64,000 bases of DNA from assembly GCA_021234155.1 (NCBI GenBank), contig JAJEKV010000224.1, positions 620,001-684,000 of the forward strand, written 5' to 3'. The notes under the pieces were generated by a model. The model did not search any database, had not been told where the DNA came from, and saw only the letters and a list, made by a program, of their open reading frames with translations. Within the stretch, counting starts at the first letter, position 1; every line of letters starts with the position of its first letter. Below, one piece after another: positions 30,561 through 41,979 of the stretch. This stretch comes from Isoetes taiwanensis (taxonomy: Eukaryota > Streptophyta > Lycopodiopsida > Isoetales > Isoetaceae). Made by a program: the position numbers and the translations under genes.

Positions 30561-31302
30561 CGGTTTTAAACTCGAAAGCCCTGTCCTGCAGAACCCACCG
30601 ACGTTTTCCTTCCTTTCCCTGACAGGGGGCATACTTATTCCACATGTACAATCACCGGCAGCACCTCAAGGTATGGTAGAAGCTTCTGTACAATATGTGC
30701 AGATTTAAATGAGACCCCAGGAATATGTAATTTAGTGATTGATCTGCATACCAGCTCTTGATTACAATGGTGTAAATGTGAACTGGTTTCAGTTTTAAGA
30801 TGTCGGCGGTTGCAGCGGCTATATGTTTGATCCATTGTTCGAGGAAGAATGGACCCCAACTTGTTATCCCATGTGGGCGACCACATTCAGCTGGTTATTC
30901 AGATCTATATAGTGCCCATAGACTCCGGCATGCTACTGCTTGCATTGTCCTGTGGAGGATTCCATTTCATCGATCATGTAAGAATGATCTTACAAATTAG
31001 AGTATGGTTATGTTCACATTATAAGGATGTTGATGTAGAAACTATATTAGTAGCAGAGTTTTCTCTCTTGGACAACCAGTCTCAGGTTGTTTTCTCATGC
31101 GATTTGCTTTATGTATGCTGGATTGATTGCATTGCCAAGCTTTTCTTCTTAATAATTAGACAAGGATGCACTGAGCATCTGTAGGGCATTTTGTACAGAA
31201 AAGAAGTTTATCTCTTGCTCTAGTCTTTACAAGAAAGTGTTCTCTGATGTAATGATAAATAATAGAAGGTCAAACTTCTTATGCAGGGCATCCATTGGCA
31301 TC
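30561..31302. other. Upstream region of the expansin gene
   Basis: No certain gene. It should contain the expansin promoter and 5' UTR. ATGs at 31,237 and 31,252 are in frame with the proposed start at 31,303 and could extend the N-terminus by 22 or 17 residues. Confidence 0.4.
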
Positions 31303-32299
31303 ATGCTGGCGATTTTAGCAACTATTTGTCTTGCATTTGGTGAAGGAATCCTTGGCGCAGGGGCATGGAGCAGTGCTCATGCCACGTTCTATGGTGGAGG
31401 TGATGCAGCTGGAACCATGGGTAAGTCTGGTTCCTTTATGAATACCATACCTAACAGTGAAAAAAGACATGAAAAATCTGATGTTATATTAGAGCAAAAA
31501 TTAGAAGGATATGCAATATTCCACAAAGAGCAACGAGTTTTAGTCTAACAATCTGGTATATCTAATGTTGATGGCAGGAGGAGCTTGTGGTTATGGCAAC
31601 CTCTATAGCAACGGCTATGGCACTCATACCGCAGCATTAAGTAGCGCATTATTCAATGGTGGTCTAACATGTGGTGCATGTTATGAAGTAAGATGTGAAA
31701 CAGGGGCAGATCCAAAGTGGTGTCATTCTGGAAATCCTTCAATTGTTATCACTGCAACTAACTTTTGCCCTCCTAATTATGCTTTGCCAAACAACAACGG
31801 AGGCTGGTGCAATCCTCCATTGCAGCATTTTGACATGGCTCAACCAGCATATGAGCAGATTGCCAAGTACAAGGGAGGGATTGTTCCTGTAGAATTCAGA
31901 AGGTACAATTCATTTTTTTCCCCCAAATATTTTAACTTGGTTAAAAAAATTGCTTAACTCCTTGCCTTATGATGATCTGATGGACTTTCCAGAGTTAAAT
32001 GTGTGAAGAGGGGAGGCATCAGATTCACTATTAATGGCCATTCATACTTCAATCTGATCCTAGTTAGCAATGTTGGAGGTGCAGGGGATGTGCATTCTGT
32101 TTTCATCAAAGGATCTAAAACAGGATGGCTACCCCTGGCCAGAAATTGGGGCCAGGATTGGCAAAGCAACAACTTTCTAGATGGCCAGAGCTTGTCATTT
32201 AGAGTAACCACTAGTGATGGCAAGACTGTCAGCTCCTATAATGCGGTACCTCCAAACTGGAGGTTTGGACAGACGTTCAGTGGTAGCCAATTCATCTAA
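31303..32299 (+). CDS. Alpha-expansin (EXPA), three exons, 249 aa
   Basis: Loosens cell walls non-hydrolytically by acting at cellulose-xyloglucan contacts during growth; secreted to the apoplast. Exons are 31,303-31,420, 31,578-31,902 and 31,993-32,299, with GT-AG introns of 157 and 90 bp, keeping frame (750 nt). A signal peptide starts [13 protein letters not shown]. The GH45-like domain has [34 protein letters not shown], the alpha-type insertion ending [10 protein letters not shown] with the HFD motif, and DPKWC. The CBM63-like domain has [40 protein letters not shown] and a final [10 protein letters not shown]. Length and intron number fit the family. Starts at 31,237 or 31,252 are possible alternatives. 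No stop or frameshift; it looks functional. Confidence 0.95.
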
Positions 32300-32554
32300 A
32301 CATTTGGTCACATACGCGCTTAAGGTTGAACTTTTTTCCCGCACTCGCACTCAGTTGAATCAGCTGATATTTTGACCTCCTTTACTTCATCATTTTTATA
32401 AAGTAATCTTTTCCCTGCTGCCTGCAATTTGCTGGTGCTTATTCGAATCCAAAGAATAGTTCCTTCACTAAGTCTTATGGGAAAATATATGGGATATTAT
32501 ACAAATATGAACTTTTAAGTTAGATGATATTTAGAGGACTTGATCTAAGGGCAT
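32300..32554 (+). other. 3' flank of the expansin gene
   Basis: Likely 3' UTR, with ATAAAG near 32,396 as a weak polyadenylation-like signal. No other feature seen. Confidence 0.4.
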
Positions 32555-32690
32555 GAGGAGGAGGAGGAGGAGGAGGAGGAGGAGGAGGAGGAGGAGGAGG
32601 AGGAGGAGGAGGAGGAGGAGGAGGAGGAGGAGGACTGGGCTGATGATGATGATGAGGAGGAGGAGGAGGAGGAGGCCGGGGGACTGGGCT
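32555..32690. repeat. GGA trinucleotide microsatellite
   Basis: About 27 GAG/GGA units at 32,555-32,634, then GATGATGATGAT and another seven GGA units to 32,673. The phrase GGACTGGGCT follows each GGA block, so the two blocks are probably a duplicated unit. The polyproline ORF on the opposite strand is an artefact of this repeat. Confidence 0.97.
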
Positions 32691-32695
32691 TTTGA

Positions 32696-33275
32696 TGAAG
32701 TAAATAACGTCTTTAGTTAGATTCAATATTTAATCTCCTATACCATTTCTTATTGAATCAACATTTTGATCACAACATAGTTTATTATCTTCAAGTAGCA
32801 CACAAGTAGATAATGTATTAGCCCAACCATTGAATAGTATCAATAAATCATATATTAACCATTGTAATTTACTGTAGCAATTTTACCGTTCAAATGAGAT
32901 CGATCAAAACATTGTTCATTGGTAATCACAATCTTGAACTCACAAAACTTTAGAAAATACTTGTTTTTGATTCCTGATCCGGCAAAGTACATGCCGAACC
33001 AATCATTGCATGCTTAAGAACTTTGAGATCCATCGGCCTAGGCGAACCGAGCGAATTCAAAATGGATTTGGCTCCATTTTATTCGACCCCATAAAATCAA
33101 TTGTTAATTTTCTTAGGCTTTCTATAAAAGCCTCATTTCTAGAAGTATCATGGCTATAATCTTAGACCTTAGAAATAAGCATCATACCTAGGTCTAGATT
33201 AATATTTAGACCATGAGCATAATCATATCTTGTCATGATCTCAACTTGCTCAACTTGTCATGATCAATTACAACA
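32696..33275 (-). repeat. 3' LTR of Copia C3
   Basis: 580 bp. Starts TGTTGTAATTGATC on the minus strand and ends TTACTTCA, with TG...CA ends. It retains a 28-bp stretch near 33,195-33,222 that the 5' LTR has lost. Confidence 0.96.
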
Positions 33276-33290
33276 TTCCTCCTTCATGAC
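33276..33290 (-). other. Polypurine tract of Copia C3
   Basis: On the minus strand GAAGGAGGAA lies immediately before the LTR start TGTTG, the normal place for plus-strand priming. Confidence 0.85.
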
Positions 33291-33311
33291 AAGTGACAAA
33301 GCAATAGACTG

Positions 33312-33752
33312 TTACAGTATTAGGAGTTGAAATTTACCTTGAGATGTTGAATAAATGTTGTAGTTCCTACCTCCCAGCATTAATTTGAACTTGTGAAACT
33401 TAACCTGTGGTAATGCCTTTGTTAACACGTCTGCAACTTGATCCTCAGTATTTATGTATTCAACTGAGATATAACCTTTTGCAACCAACTCTCGAATAAA
33501 ATGCATGTGGATTTCTATGTGCTTTGTTCTCTGATGCAGAACAGGATTCTTAGTAATGGCCATACAACTGAGACTATCACTTAATAATGCAGTAGGACCT
33601 TGTTGCTCAACTCCAAGTTCTCTTAATAGTCTTCTAATCCACACTATCTCTTTTCCAGCTAGAGTAGTGGCAGCATATTCTGCTTCAGCAGATGACATAG
33701 CCACACTTGTTTCTTTATTTGGCTTCCAACTTACAAAACCTCCTCCTAACAT
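33312..33752 (-). pseudogene. Copia C3 RNase H
   Basis: SWKPNKETSVAMSSAEAEYA (with the E), GKEIVWIRRLLRELGVEQ, SDSLSCMAITKNPVLHQRTK, HIEIHMHFIRELVAKGYISV and TEDQVADVLTKALPQVKF form the C-terminal RNase H and tail of Copia pol. 146 aa open. It would remove the RNA strand during cDNA synthesis. The upstream frame (33,798-34,103, with AYCDAD) is separated by a stop. Confidence 0.93.
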
Positions 33753-33797
33753 TAGAGAAAATCCTGAAGTAGATTTTCTGTAGTCTAAATCTGATGC

Positions 33798-34280
33798 CTA
33801 GTCAGCATCACAGTAGGCCTTTAGTTGAAGATCATTATTTGAGAATGTGATCCCTTGTTCTAATGTACCTTTCAAGAATCTTAGAATCCTCTTCGCAGCT
33901 ATCCAGTGCTGCTGACCTGGATTACTTGCATATCTACTTAATAAACTTATTGAAAAAGCTATGTCTGGTCGAGTACAATTTGTTACATAAAGTAGACAGC
34001 CAAGCAATTCCCTATAAAGTGTATTAGCCATTTCTGTCATCTCTGTTTCAGTTCTTGGTGACATGGATACTTTTGTGTCCTGGAACAAGAGGTGTTTCAG
34101 CAATCTTACAATTCATCATTCCAAATCTTTGAAGTATTCCTTTGATGTTTGAAGCTTGTGTTAAAATCATTATCTTATGTTCCCTGTCCCTTTTACTTCT
34201 ATTCCTAAAAACTTTCTCAGCTCATCCAAATCTGTCATCTTAAACTTGTCTTTCAAAATTTGCTTGCATCCATCCAAGTA
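33798..34280 (-). pseudogene. Copia C3 RT connection domain
   Basis: 33,798-34,103 reads MANTLYRELLGCLLYVTNCT, RPDIAFSISLLSRYASN and RILRFLKGTLEQGITFSN, ending at AYCDAD (the first RNase H aspartate) and a stop. 34,104-34,280 continues upstream in other frames with the DLDELRKFLGIEV-like block. Confidence 0.88.
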
Positions 34281-34282
34281 AC

Positions 34283-35032
34283 TCATATCATTTGCCATAT
34301 TATAGAATCATCCACACATAAAGCAATTATACAAATTTTGCCTTGGTCTTTTCTAGCATATAAGTTCTCATCACTTTGGAACTTCTCAAATTCATTCTCT
34401 CTTAGAAATTTATCCATGCAAATATACCACTGTCGAGGTGATTGCTTTAACATATAGACTGCTCTTTTTAATTTCCATACTATGTTGTGTCCTTGTTCAA
34501 ATCCCATAGCTGGTTTCATAAATATTTCTTCCTCCAAATTGGCATTCAAGAATGCAGTACTCACATCCATGTGATGTACTTCAAATTTTTTTGCATTTGC
34601 ATAGGCTAATAACATTCTGATACTTGCAAGTTTGATTATGGGAGAAAATGTCTCGTCATAATCTAAAGCCCTTTTCTGCGAATATCCCCTTGCAACTAGT
34701 CTAGTTTTGTAAGTATTTGATTTTCCATCTGGTCCAATCTTTAGTTTATAAATCCATTTATTGTCTACAATATTCCTGTCACTAGATTTCTCAACCAATT
34801 CAAATGTCCCTGTTCTTTTGAATGCTGAGAGTTCCTCCTCCATTGCAACTTTCCAGCTTTGTGCTTCACTGGAGTTTATGGCCTCATCATAACTGTTGGG
34901 CACATGTGGTTCCATAATTGCCATTATATGGCTTAATTCCTCCTCCTCGTCATGGACATCAATTAGTCTTAGACTTTTTCCTTCCTTATGTCTTCCATAT
35001 TTTCTCACATCAACCTTTGCTTCTTCAAGCAA
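34283..35032 (-). pseudogene. Copia C3 reverse transcriptase
   Basis: An open 249-aa frame: SSEAQSWKVAMEEELSAF, NKWIYKLKIGPDGKSN, TRLVARGYSQKRALDYDETF, HHMDVSTAFLNANLEEEIFM, YMLKQSPRQWY and IIALCVDDSIIW. The catalytic box is CVDD instead of YVDD. The first tyrosine is strongly conserved in RT, so this copy would probably be inactive even if translated. Confidence 0.93.
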
Positions 35033-35393
35033 TTTTTCTGCTTCAGTTTTTCTAATTATTCTCTTGGGATCTGGCTGATCATTTTCATGGTTATTTTGAC
35101 CTTCATATTCAAGAGTATCGTTCAGTTTAATACCTAATTCATTCTGTGATGTCTCGATAGTATCTTCATCCTCCTAAGTTTGTTCTAATATTCTGACTTT
35201 TTGCTTCAACTGGTCTTTGAGGTCCTTGAATGACATGCTTGACTTCTCTATTCTTATACAAATAGCTTTCTTCAAAATGAACATCCCTGCTTATGAGTAT
35301 CTATTTTTTTAAGGGATCATATAATTTATATTCCTTTGATTGATTATCATACCCTATCAAATAACAGACTATAGATCTATCATCTAAATGTTT

Positions 35394-35750
35394 TCATGTT
35401 TCCTTCTGGCACATGACAATTAGACATCCATAAGCCTTGTATTTAGAGAAATCAGGTTTAGAGCCATACCACAATTCATCCGGTGCCTTTCCATTTGTAC
35501 TCCTAGATGGTAATTTGTTCTTAATCTCCATTGCAGTGTGTACAACTTCGTCCTCCCGTAGAAAATTTGGTAGGTCTGTGTGTTTTAGCATAGACCTAAC
35601 ATAGTTCAAATTCGATCTGTTTTTTCTTTCTGAGACTCCATTTTGTTGAGGTGTGTATGAGCATGTAAGTTGCCTCCTTATTCCATTTGTGAAGCAATAA
35701 TTGTTAAACCTGCTAGAAATAAGTTCTCCACCTCTGTCAGTTCTAAACAT
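35394..35750 (-). pseudogene. Copia C3 integrase core, C-terminal half
   Basis: FRTDRGGELISSRFNNYCF has the second catalytic D, and YTPQQNGVSERKNRSNLNYV has the E. KAPDELWYGSKPDFSKYKAY follows. About 35,033-35,393 holds the acidic linker to RT in broken frames. Confidence 0.92.
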
Positions 35751-36133
35751 TTAACTTTCTTTCCTGTTTGCCTCTCTACTTCAGTTTGATATGCTTTGAA
35801 AGCTTGAAATGCATGATCTTTATGTTTCAAGGTATAAACCTTTGTTTTTCTGGAAAAATCATCTGTGAAAGTAATGAAATACTTCTTCCCATGAATACTT
35901 CTTATATTCAATGGACCACAAATTTCTTTTGCCCTCTTTCCTTTCTTAGAAAATGGCAATCTGCAGTGTTTACCTTTGTAACAGCCAGCACAACTAAAGT
36001 TTGCTTCTTCAATGTCTGCAACATTTATTTGACCTGCTTTTAGCATGTACTTCAGATTATTTACATGAGTATGGCGTAGTCTCTCATGCCATAGTTTCAG
36101 AGTTGGCATTAAAAGAGCATGTATAGCATTCAC
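35678..36133 (-). pseudogene. Copia C3 pre-integrase zinc domain and integrase N-half
   Basis: LKLWHERLRHTHVNNLKYML and FSCAGCYKGKHCRLPFSKKG supply the H-H-C-C zinc ligands. GPLNIRSIHGKKYFITFTDD, then FSRKTKVYTLKHKDHAFQAF, is the start of the integrase core with its first catalytic aspartate. A frameshift near 35,700 moves the rest to the next frame. Confidence 0.92.
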
Positions 36134-36134
36134 G

Positions 36135-37241
36135 TTACCATTTTGAAACCAAGCAGGTTTGCCAACTTCGTCTTGCTAGAAACTTAATTTTATTATCCAT
36201 CATGACCTTACAATAGTGCTTTTCAAAATGCACGTGATATCCAAGATCTACTAGTTGAGTAACTGAAATGAGATTCTTGACTAATTGTGGGACACAAAGA
36301 ACATTTTCAAGAATAACTGCCTTTCCATTTAGATCAAATAATTCAAGCAAACCAGCCTCTTCCACCTTTTGCAAATTTCCATCTCCCATTTGGACAAAAC
36401 TTGTATTTTTCCAAATCATTTTCTTGAGCTTAAAAGATGATTTAATCACACTTTTCTCAGCTCCACTATCTAACACGTAAAGATCATCATTCTTTAGATC
36501 ACAATTAAAACCAACTGATAATGTTTTAGGGTATCTTACCTCAGCATCCTCTTCGTTGATCTTTTCTGCTGCCATGTTTACTGTTGCAAATTTGCTTCTG
36601 CCCCTCCCAGCATTCATCCTTCCTCCTCGAGTGCCTCCCTTGTTATTGAATCCTCTTCCCCTGCTGGTATTATTTCTAAATCCTCCTCTATTATTGTCTT
36701 TTTGACTAGCGCATTCATTAGCTAAATGTCCATATCCTTGACAATTGAAACACTTATTCCCTTTGCTTAGTTTAGGGCAGTTAGCTTTAAGATGGCCATA
36801 TGCATCATATATGAAACAAGGACCAATTTTACCTTGTATACTTCTTCCTTTATCATTTGAAGTGTATAAAATCTCGCTTTGTTCTTCATCTTCATCATTT
36901 AATACTTCATTCTGCTCTAACTCGGTTTTTATCATCCTCTCTGCTTCCTCTCGACTTTTGGCAACATTTCTAACAAGAGTAGCAAGTTGCTTGTGCTTTG
37001 AAAATACCTTTGCAATGCAATTTATCTGAAACTCCCTAGATATAGGTACTCCAGCTGCCTCCATGTCTGCAATGATATTGTCAAAATTTTCAAAAATATC
37101 TTTTACATCATCTTTATCTCCAAACCTCAAGTCTCTGAGCTCCTTGTCCAAGACATCCAGCTGAGATGAGGACTTTACTTGACATGTTTGCAACATATAT
37201 GACCACATTTCCTTGGGTGACATGCCCCTCATTTTAAGCAT
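36135..37241 (-). CDS. Copia C3 gag C-terminal part and protease, 368 aa open
   Basis: Residues 1-110 continue gag (KEMWSYMLQTCQVKSSSQLD, FDNIIADMEAAGVPISREF). The first zinc knuckle has lost a cysteine (CFIYDAYGHLKANC); the second is intact (CFNCQGYGHLANEC). An Arg/Gly-rich stretch (residues about 190-215) follows. The protease active site is LYVLDSGAEKSVI, followed by LENVLCVPQLVKNLISVTQL. The longest open frame of C3. Its upstream part (gag start) is in another frame at 37,263-37,583. Confidence 0.9.
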   Translation of the reverse strand: MLKMRGMSPKEMWSYMLQTCQVKSSSQLDVLDKELRDLRFGDKDDVKDIFENFDNIIADMEAAGVPISREFQINCIAKVFSKHKQLATLVRNVAKSREEAERMIKTELEQNEVLNDEDEEQSEILYTSNDKGRSIQGKIGPCFIYDAYGHLKANCPKLSKGNKCFNCQGYGHLANECASQKDNNRGGFRNNTSRGRGFNNKGGTRGGRMNAGRGRSKFATVNMAAEKINEEDAEVRYPKTLSVGFNCDLKNDDLYVLDSGAEKSVIKSSFKLKKMIWKNTSFVQMGDGNLQKVEEAGLLELFDLNGKAVILENVLCVPQLVKNLISVTQLVDLGYHVHFEKHYCKVMMDNKIKFLARRSWQTCLVSKW

Positions 37242-37262
37242 GATACTTTATCTTGCTTTTAA

Positions 37263-37583
37263 TTACAGCCTTAGCCTCAAGAATCTTTGCTTTATTTTCA
37301 CATTAATTTCTGGACTACTAACCTTCTGAGAGCCTGATGTTCCACCAGCTCCAACACTTGAACTACCTTCTCTCATTGGACTACTTATTCCTGATGCAGT
37401 AGCAGTTACATAGGTTCTTCCCCTAGTTGCTTGAGCAACCTCAGGAGTTTGTTCTTCACCAAATTCCCATAGATCTTCAACTCTCAACACTTCTTCAATC
37501 TTTTCTTTCCACACTTGGAAACCAGCTCCTCCTTTATAGATTTCAATTGCACTTAGTACTGAAGCTCCTAATCTGCTTGCCAT
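37263..37583 (-). pseudogene. Copia C3 gag start
   Basis: MASRLGASVLSAIEIYKGGA followed by FQVWKEKIEEVLRVEDLWEF begins 9 bp below the PBS. It closely parallels the gag start of C1 (MATRLGSSLLNGVEVFQGEA). A frameshift near 37,260 separates it from the rest of gag. Confidence 0.9.
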
Positions 37584-37591
37584 GATGTCCT

Positions 37592-37603
37592 GTTCTGATA
37601 CCA
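37592..37603 (-). other. Primer binding site of Copia C3 (initiator tRNA-Met)
   Basis: TGGTATCAGAAC on the minus strand, complementary to initiator tRNA-Met, two bases from the 5' LTR end. Confidence 0.93.
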
Positions 37604-37605
37604 GA

Positions 37606-38161
37606 TGAAGTAAATAATGTCTTTAGTTAGATTCAATAGATCAATTTAATCTCCTATACCATTTCTTATTGAATCAACATTTTGATCACAACATATTAGT
37701 TTATTATCTTCAAGTAGCACACACATAGATAATGTATTAGCCCAACCATTGAATAGTATCAATAAATCATATATTAACCATTGTAATTCACTGTAGCAAT
37801 TTTACTATTCAAATGAGATCGATCAAAACACTGTTCATTGTAATCACAATCTTGAACTTACAGAACTTTAGAAAATACTTGTTTTTTATTCCTGATCTGA
37901 CAAAGTACATGCCGAACCAATCATTGCATGCTTAAGAACTTTGAGATCCGTCGACCGAGGTGAACCGAGCGGATTCAAAATGGATTTGGCTCCATTTTAT
38001 TCGATCCCATAAAATCAATTATTAATTTTCTTAGGCTTTCTATAAAAGCCTCATTTCTAGAAGTATCATGGCTTTAATCTTAGACCTTAGAAATAAGCAT
38101 CATACCTAGATTATCTTGTCATGATCTCAACTTGCTCAACTTGTCATGATCAATTACGACA
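37606..38161 (-). repeat. 5' LTR of Copia C3
   Basis: 556 bp, starts TGTCGTAATTGATC on the minus strand and ends TTACTTCA. Compared with the 3' LTR it lacks about 28 bp near 38,110. Confidence 0.96.
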
Positions 38162-40339
38162 TTTGGAGTGTATTACCATTTGTGGTGTCTCACAATTTTT
38201 GGGCCCATTAGAATTTCAAAAATATTCCATGCCAGGTCCTCGTGATTCGTCCCCATGCAAATCAAGATGGGGTCAAACAGCCCATGTTGACCCGATTTGC
38301 AAGGAGGCATTTAAAACACAAATCCAATTGTTGTCATTCTCACATCAAGCATACAACATAGCAAACATAATGAACTTCTCACATCAAACCTTTCTTTGCT
38401 TCTATTTCTTTAGAGGAATTGAACCTCCGTGTTTCACCGTAAGACGAACAAAAGAAATATATGCATAATAGAAAACGGAGGAACAACAATAGATCCTAAA
38501 ATGGACACATAAGAAATGTAAGAATCCGGTCCAGGTCTTGGTCAGAGAACTTTTTTTTTTTTTTCTTAGGGGATATGCATATTCCATGGAAATACTTTAA
38601 TTTGGGTGCCACGGTGGTGATGTAAAATATTTGACAAGGGAGTGTGTAGTGCTTTGTTTCTTCATGGAAAGAGTCATGCAACAAGCATTGCATCCCTAGC
38701 ATTAGTATTGCATCCATGGTTCTAGACCATAAATTATTTGAGATATGCTTGTTGTGCATATCTTCATAATGTTTGCTCCAATTTTTGTAAGCTTCTTTCC
38801 AAATTCTCTCTCTTCAAAGGCGTTGGGCCATTGGAGCTATTGGTAGAGATGCACAACAATAAAAAATTGAAATTGGTAGGTGGATAGAATAGAATAGATT
38901 TTTTATCATCCACGGAGACCGATTGGCCTATGGGACCCAAACAAAAAGAGAGCAGCAGTTTATTCTTGTCCAGATTAAAACCCCCGCCCGGCGGTTTTCG
39001 AGGGAAAAACCTTAGCAGTAATAAGTATGCTGGCACACTATACAATTGTATAGGACAGTTCAATACGGTCCCAAGGAACACAACTGTTGAAGGTGTTCCT
39101 GGCAAAACCTTCAACCTCAGTGGTTTAGAACCTCCAGCTTGCTTGAGGCAACCACTCTGAGTAAGAAAGATCCAAGAAAAAGCTCAAACAATTATTTAAC
39201 TTAGCTTTCCCTGAAGGGCAAAAAGTCTGCCTCACAAGAAAGTTTGCCAAATGCAAACCAAATAGATTTTGATCAAGATCCTTGCTTCCATGGCTGTAAA
39301 GACCTATGAATACCTTGGGGCAAAAGTCAGAAAAGTTCTGATAAGGGCAGATGGATCAAAGAGACAATCCTGACCAAGTCAATTTTTGGTCAATATCCCT
39401 GGCAGAGAGCTGAATTTCAAAACTCGATGTTGGCTCCTCTTTTTTGAGACCTGATGCTTTTGCCCTTTTCAGAAATGTCTGCACTCAATGGTCCTTTGTG
39501 ATTTTTGCAGAAAGAGATCTGATTTTTTGATCTTTTGATTTTTGAATGGCTAACTGTAATAGAGTATGAGCAGAAGTAAAAATATGTTCTTTGCTAGTGA
39601 AAATGAATGCACATCTTACCTTTTATGCAATGTCCATGCATGATCCATCTAAGTAAATAAGCCAAATCTAAACCAAGGAGATCGAAGACGCCTCTTTTTG
39701 TCTCTGACATAAGCAATTCTAGAATAAAATGTCTCAGAGATATTGTACTTTCGAGCGCTAAGAAACATGCTAATAGGCATACAACCCTTTCCATCTCTCC
39801 ATAAGAACAAGAATCGCCATTTTGGAGCGTTCAAAGCAGATGCTCATTACAACTTCATAGGGCACTTCAATTCTCGAGTAAGGATCTAAACAGGGGATGG
39901 CTCAAGCACTCAGAATTGATTATGTAACGGCGTTTTCCCTTTCAAACGCTCTGGAATCTCTTCTGCACAGTTGTTGGATTCTTCTTGCACGTAAAAAGAT
40001 TTACTGCACTTCCTTTCATTGCAGAATAGACCTTGCCGGCTCCGTTGGCACCCCTGCCAAAAAAAGAAAGTGGCATGCATTCTTATCCTTCCATTCTGAA
40101 ACCATGCATAAAAACCAAAAAAAAAAAAAAAAAAAAAAAACGCATCCCAGAGCCGATTTTGGAATGCTATTTGTTGGAAGTTTATTTGAGGAAAATGTAT
40201 AATCAAGAATATTTTCTCTCCCTTCATTCATTTTTTGGTCACAAACCATAGTTCTCTCCATTCATTCATTCCTCGAGATGCATGAGATTTGCTTAAGAGC
40301 TTAAATAAGTGTTTTAATATCCTCATATTAATAAGGGTA
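38162..40339. other. Intergenic sequence with poly(A)-like tracts
   Basis: No recognised gene. A T-run at 38,551-38,564 and an A-run at 40,117-40,140 could be tails of old retroposons on opposite strands, but I could not find target duplications around them. Short ORFs in the region lack motifs. Confidence 0.4.
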
Positions 40340-40370
40340 CTAGTAAACGTGTGCCCGGCGTTGCCGGGCT
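40340..40370 (-). mobile_element. Helitron-type 3' terminus
   Basis: On the minus strand a 7-bp stem hairpin, GCCCGGC-AAC-GCCGGGC (40,353-40,369), is followed 9 nt later by CTAG and then a T (40,343-40,339). A short GC hairpin about 10 nt before a terminal CTRR, with insertion next to T, is the 3' signature of plant Helitrons. The element body would lie to the right (higher coordinates). Its 5' TC end was not identified. Confidence 0.6.
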
Positions 40371-41979
40371 AATGTCTTGACTTGTGTTTTTACGTGGCCT
40401 TTAATGTCTATTTGTGCAACTTTTGACAACACTACAGGTTGATGCTTGCAATAATGAATATGGTTTACTTATGTAATTGTGGTTCATCACTCGCATATTT
40501 ATGGTGATCCCAATATGATCCTATATACAGGCATACTTCAAGGAGGTAAAAATCTCCTCCCAAAACAACAATGAGTCCCCCATATAATCTGTCACATGAG
40601 CTCCACATCGCAGAGTGTTCTATCCAGTGTTTCATAAACATGTTTATGCATCATTGAGGCTTCATCATAATCATGCTCGTCTCTATTGTCAACTTTGCCA
40701 GCCAGACTGCTTTGAAAAATTGCAAGTTGATGTCTCATCTATATTTATTGGTATTTTGAACCTTGAATGCATGCCCTGGTTGAGCGTTGCTCTTGAGCTG
40801 GCAAGACCATTTGAAAAGTAGATAATGCAAATCCGTATGTGCAGCTGGCAATCCTAACATGTAATACAATTTAGTAGTTCAACAACACTAAATACCTAAA
40901 AGTACAATATAATCTAAAAAAAATTGCCACCTTAATTTCACAAATATCATTACCATTTGAAGTATATGAGAAATGAATGTTTCACTAAATGTCCTAATTA
41001 GCACAAACAAACATCTTGATGTGGAACCACCTCTTAAAAAGACCCTTCAACATTTGTGCAACTGCAGTGTTGCAACAGAAGGCCAATTGGAAGTTTGGCT
41101 GGCCTATCCTCAACATCTTAAGCATCCCGACGAACAGAGTGAATGCGCAACCTGTTATTGTATTTCTTTCTATACTTCCTGCTTTGTCATCTCCTTCTGG
41201 AATAGAATCTTAGATGCTCATACCTTTTTTATGCATGTGAAAGGCTTATGTATCACTTTTGTGGCTTTTCCCATTGGTATCCAGAGCTCCCACTTGTGTC
41301 AGATAAATAGTAGCCAAATAAGATAACTTTTGTCTCTTTAATTAGCAAATTGTAATGAGCTATTACATGAACTATTAAGCAGTCATGTTAGATGTAAGAA
41401 GATCTTGAAACTTCGGGATTTAAATGTGACATGCTTTGTTTCAAAATACGCAGCAGTTATAAATTGCAGAAACATGTTTAAAGTAGGGCCAAATAGTTCA
41501 TGTCATGATCTCATGTATTCCAATGTAGTGCAAAACTTTATTCTGACCATTCCATCCCTAGTAATTGATGCCTGCAGGCAAATTATTTCAAGAAAATCAA
41601 ATCATTACCTAGAGGGAACTATAAAAATGACATCTCCTATGGCTGGAAGGCATGTATCCAAAAGAATCCCTCTGCACCACATTCATATACTATAACTCAT
41701 CTATAACTGCACAAAAATGCAATAATTAAGAGAAAAAACAATGCACTTAAATATAGAAACTCCTTTAGCATACTCTCTACCTCCTTGCCTTCGTAAAAAT
41801 GCAACTGAAAGAGAAAGGATACAAAATTCTTGGTGTTAAATATCTCTATAAACATAAAATACTTAGGACAGGGCAGAAGATACTTATGCATGAACCTAAT
41901 GCTGCTTAGAATATCACCTTGTAGATTCATTTGCAAAAATTGGAACCTTCAAAGTTCGTGATGCTGATGCTGCTGACAA
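40371..41979. other. Stretch possibly inside a Helitron; no clear gene
   Basis: Several short plus-strand ORFs (for example 40,973-41,326) without recognisable domains. If the Helitron end at 40,340 is real, this sequence may be Helitron body. Confidence 0.35.

Larger units (their letters stand above)
32696..38161 (-). mobile_element. Copia retrotransposon C3 with both LTRs, 5.5 kb
   Basis: Both LTRs (32,696-33,275 and 37,606-38,161), the PBS, the polypurine tract and all Copia domains are present on the minus strand. The flanks are TTTGA (32,691-32,695) and TTTGG (38,162-38,166), a 5-bp target duplication with one mismatch. The LTRs differ by scattered substitutions, a 28-bp gap in the right copy near 38,110 and a 6-bp gap in the left copy near 32,726, and the pol frame is broken in at least six places, so the insertion is not recent. 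It sits beside a GGA microsatellite, 400 bp downstream of the expansin gene. Confidence 0.97.

Noticed and set aside
32520..32726. Minus-strand polyproline ORF
   Set aside because: It is only the GGA microsatellite translated on the other strand.
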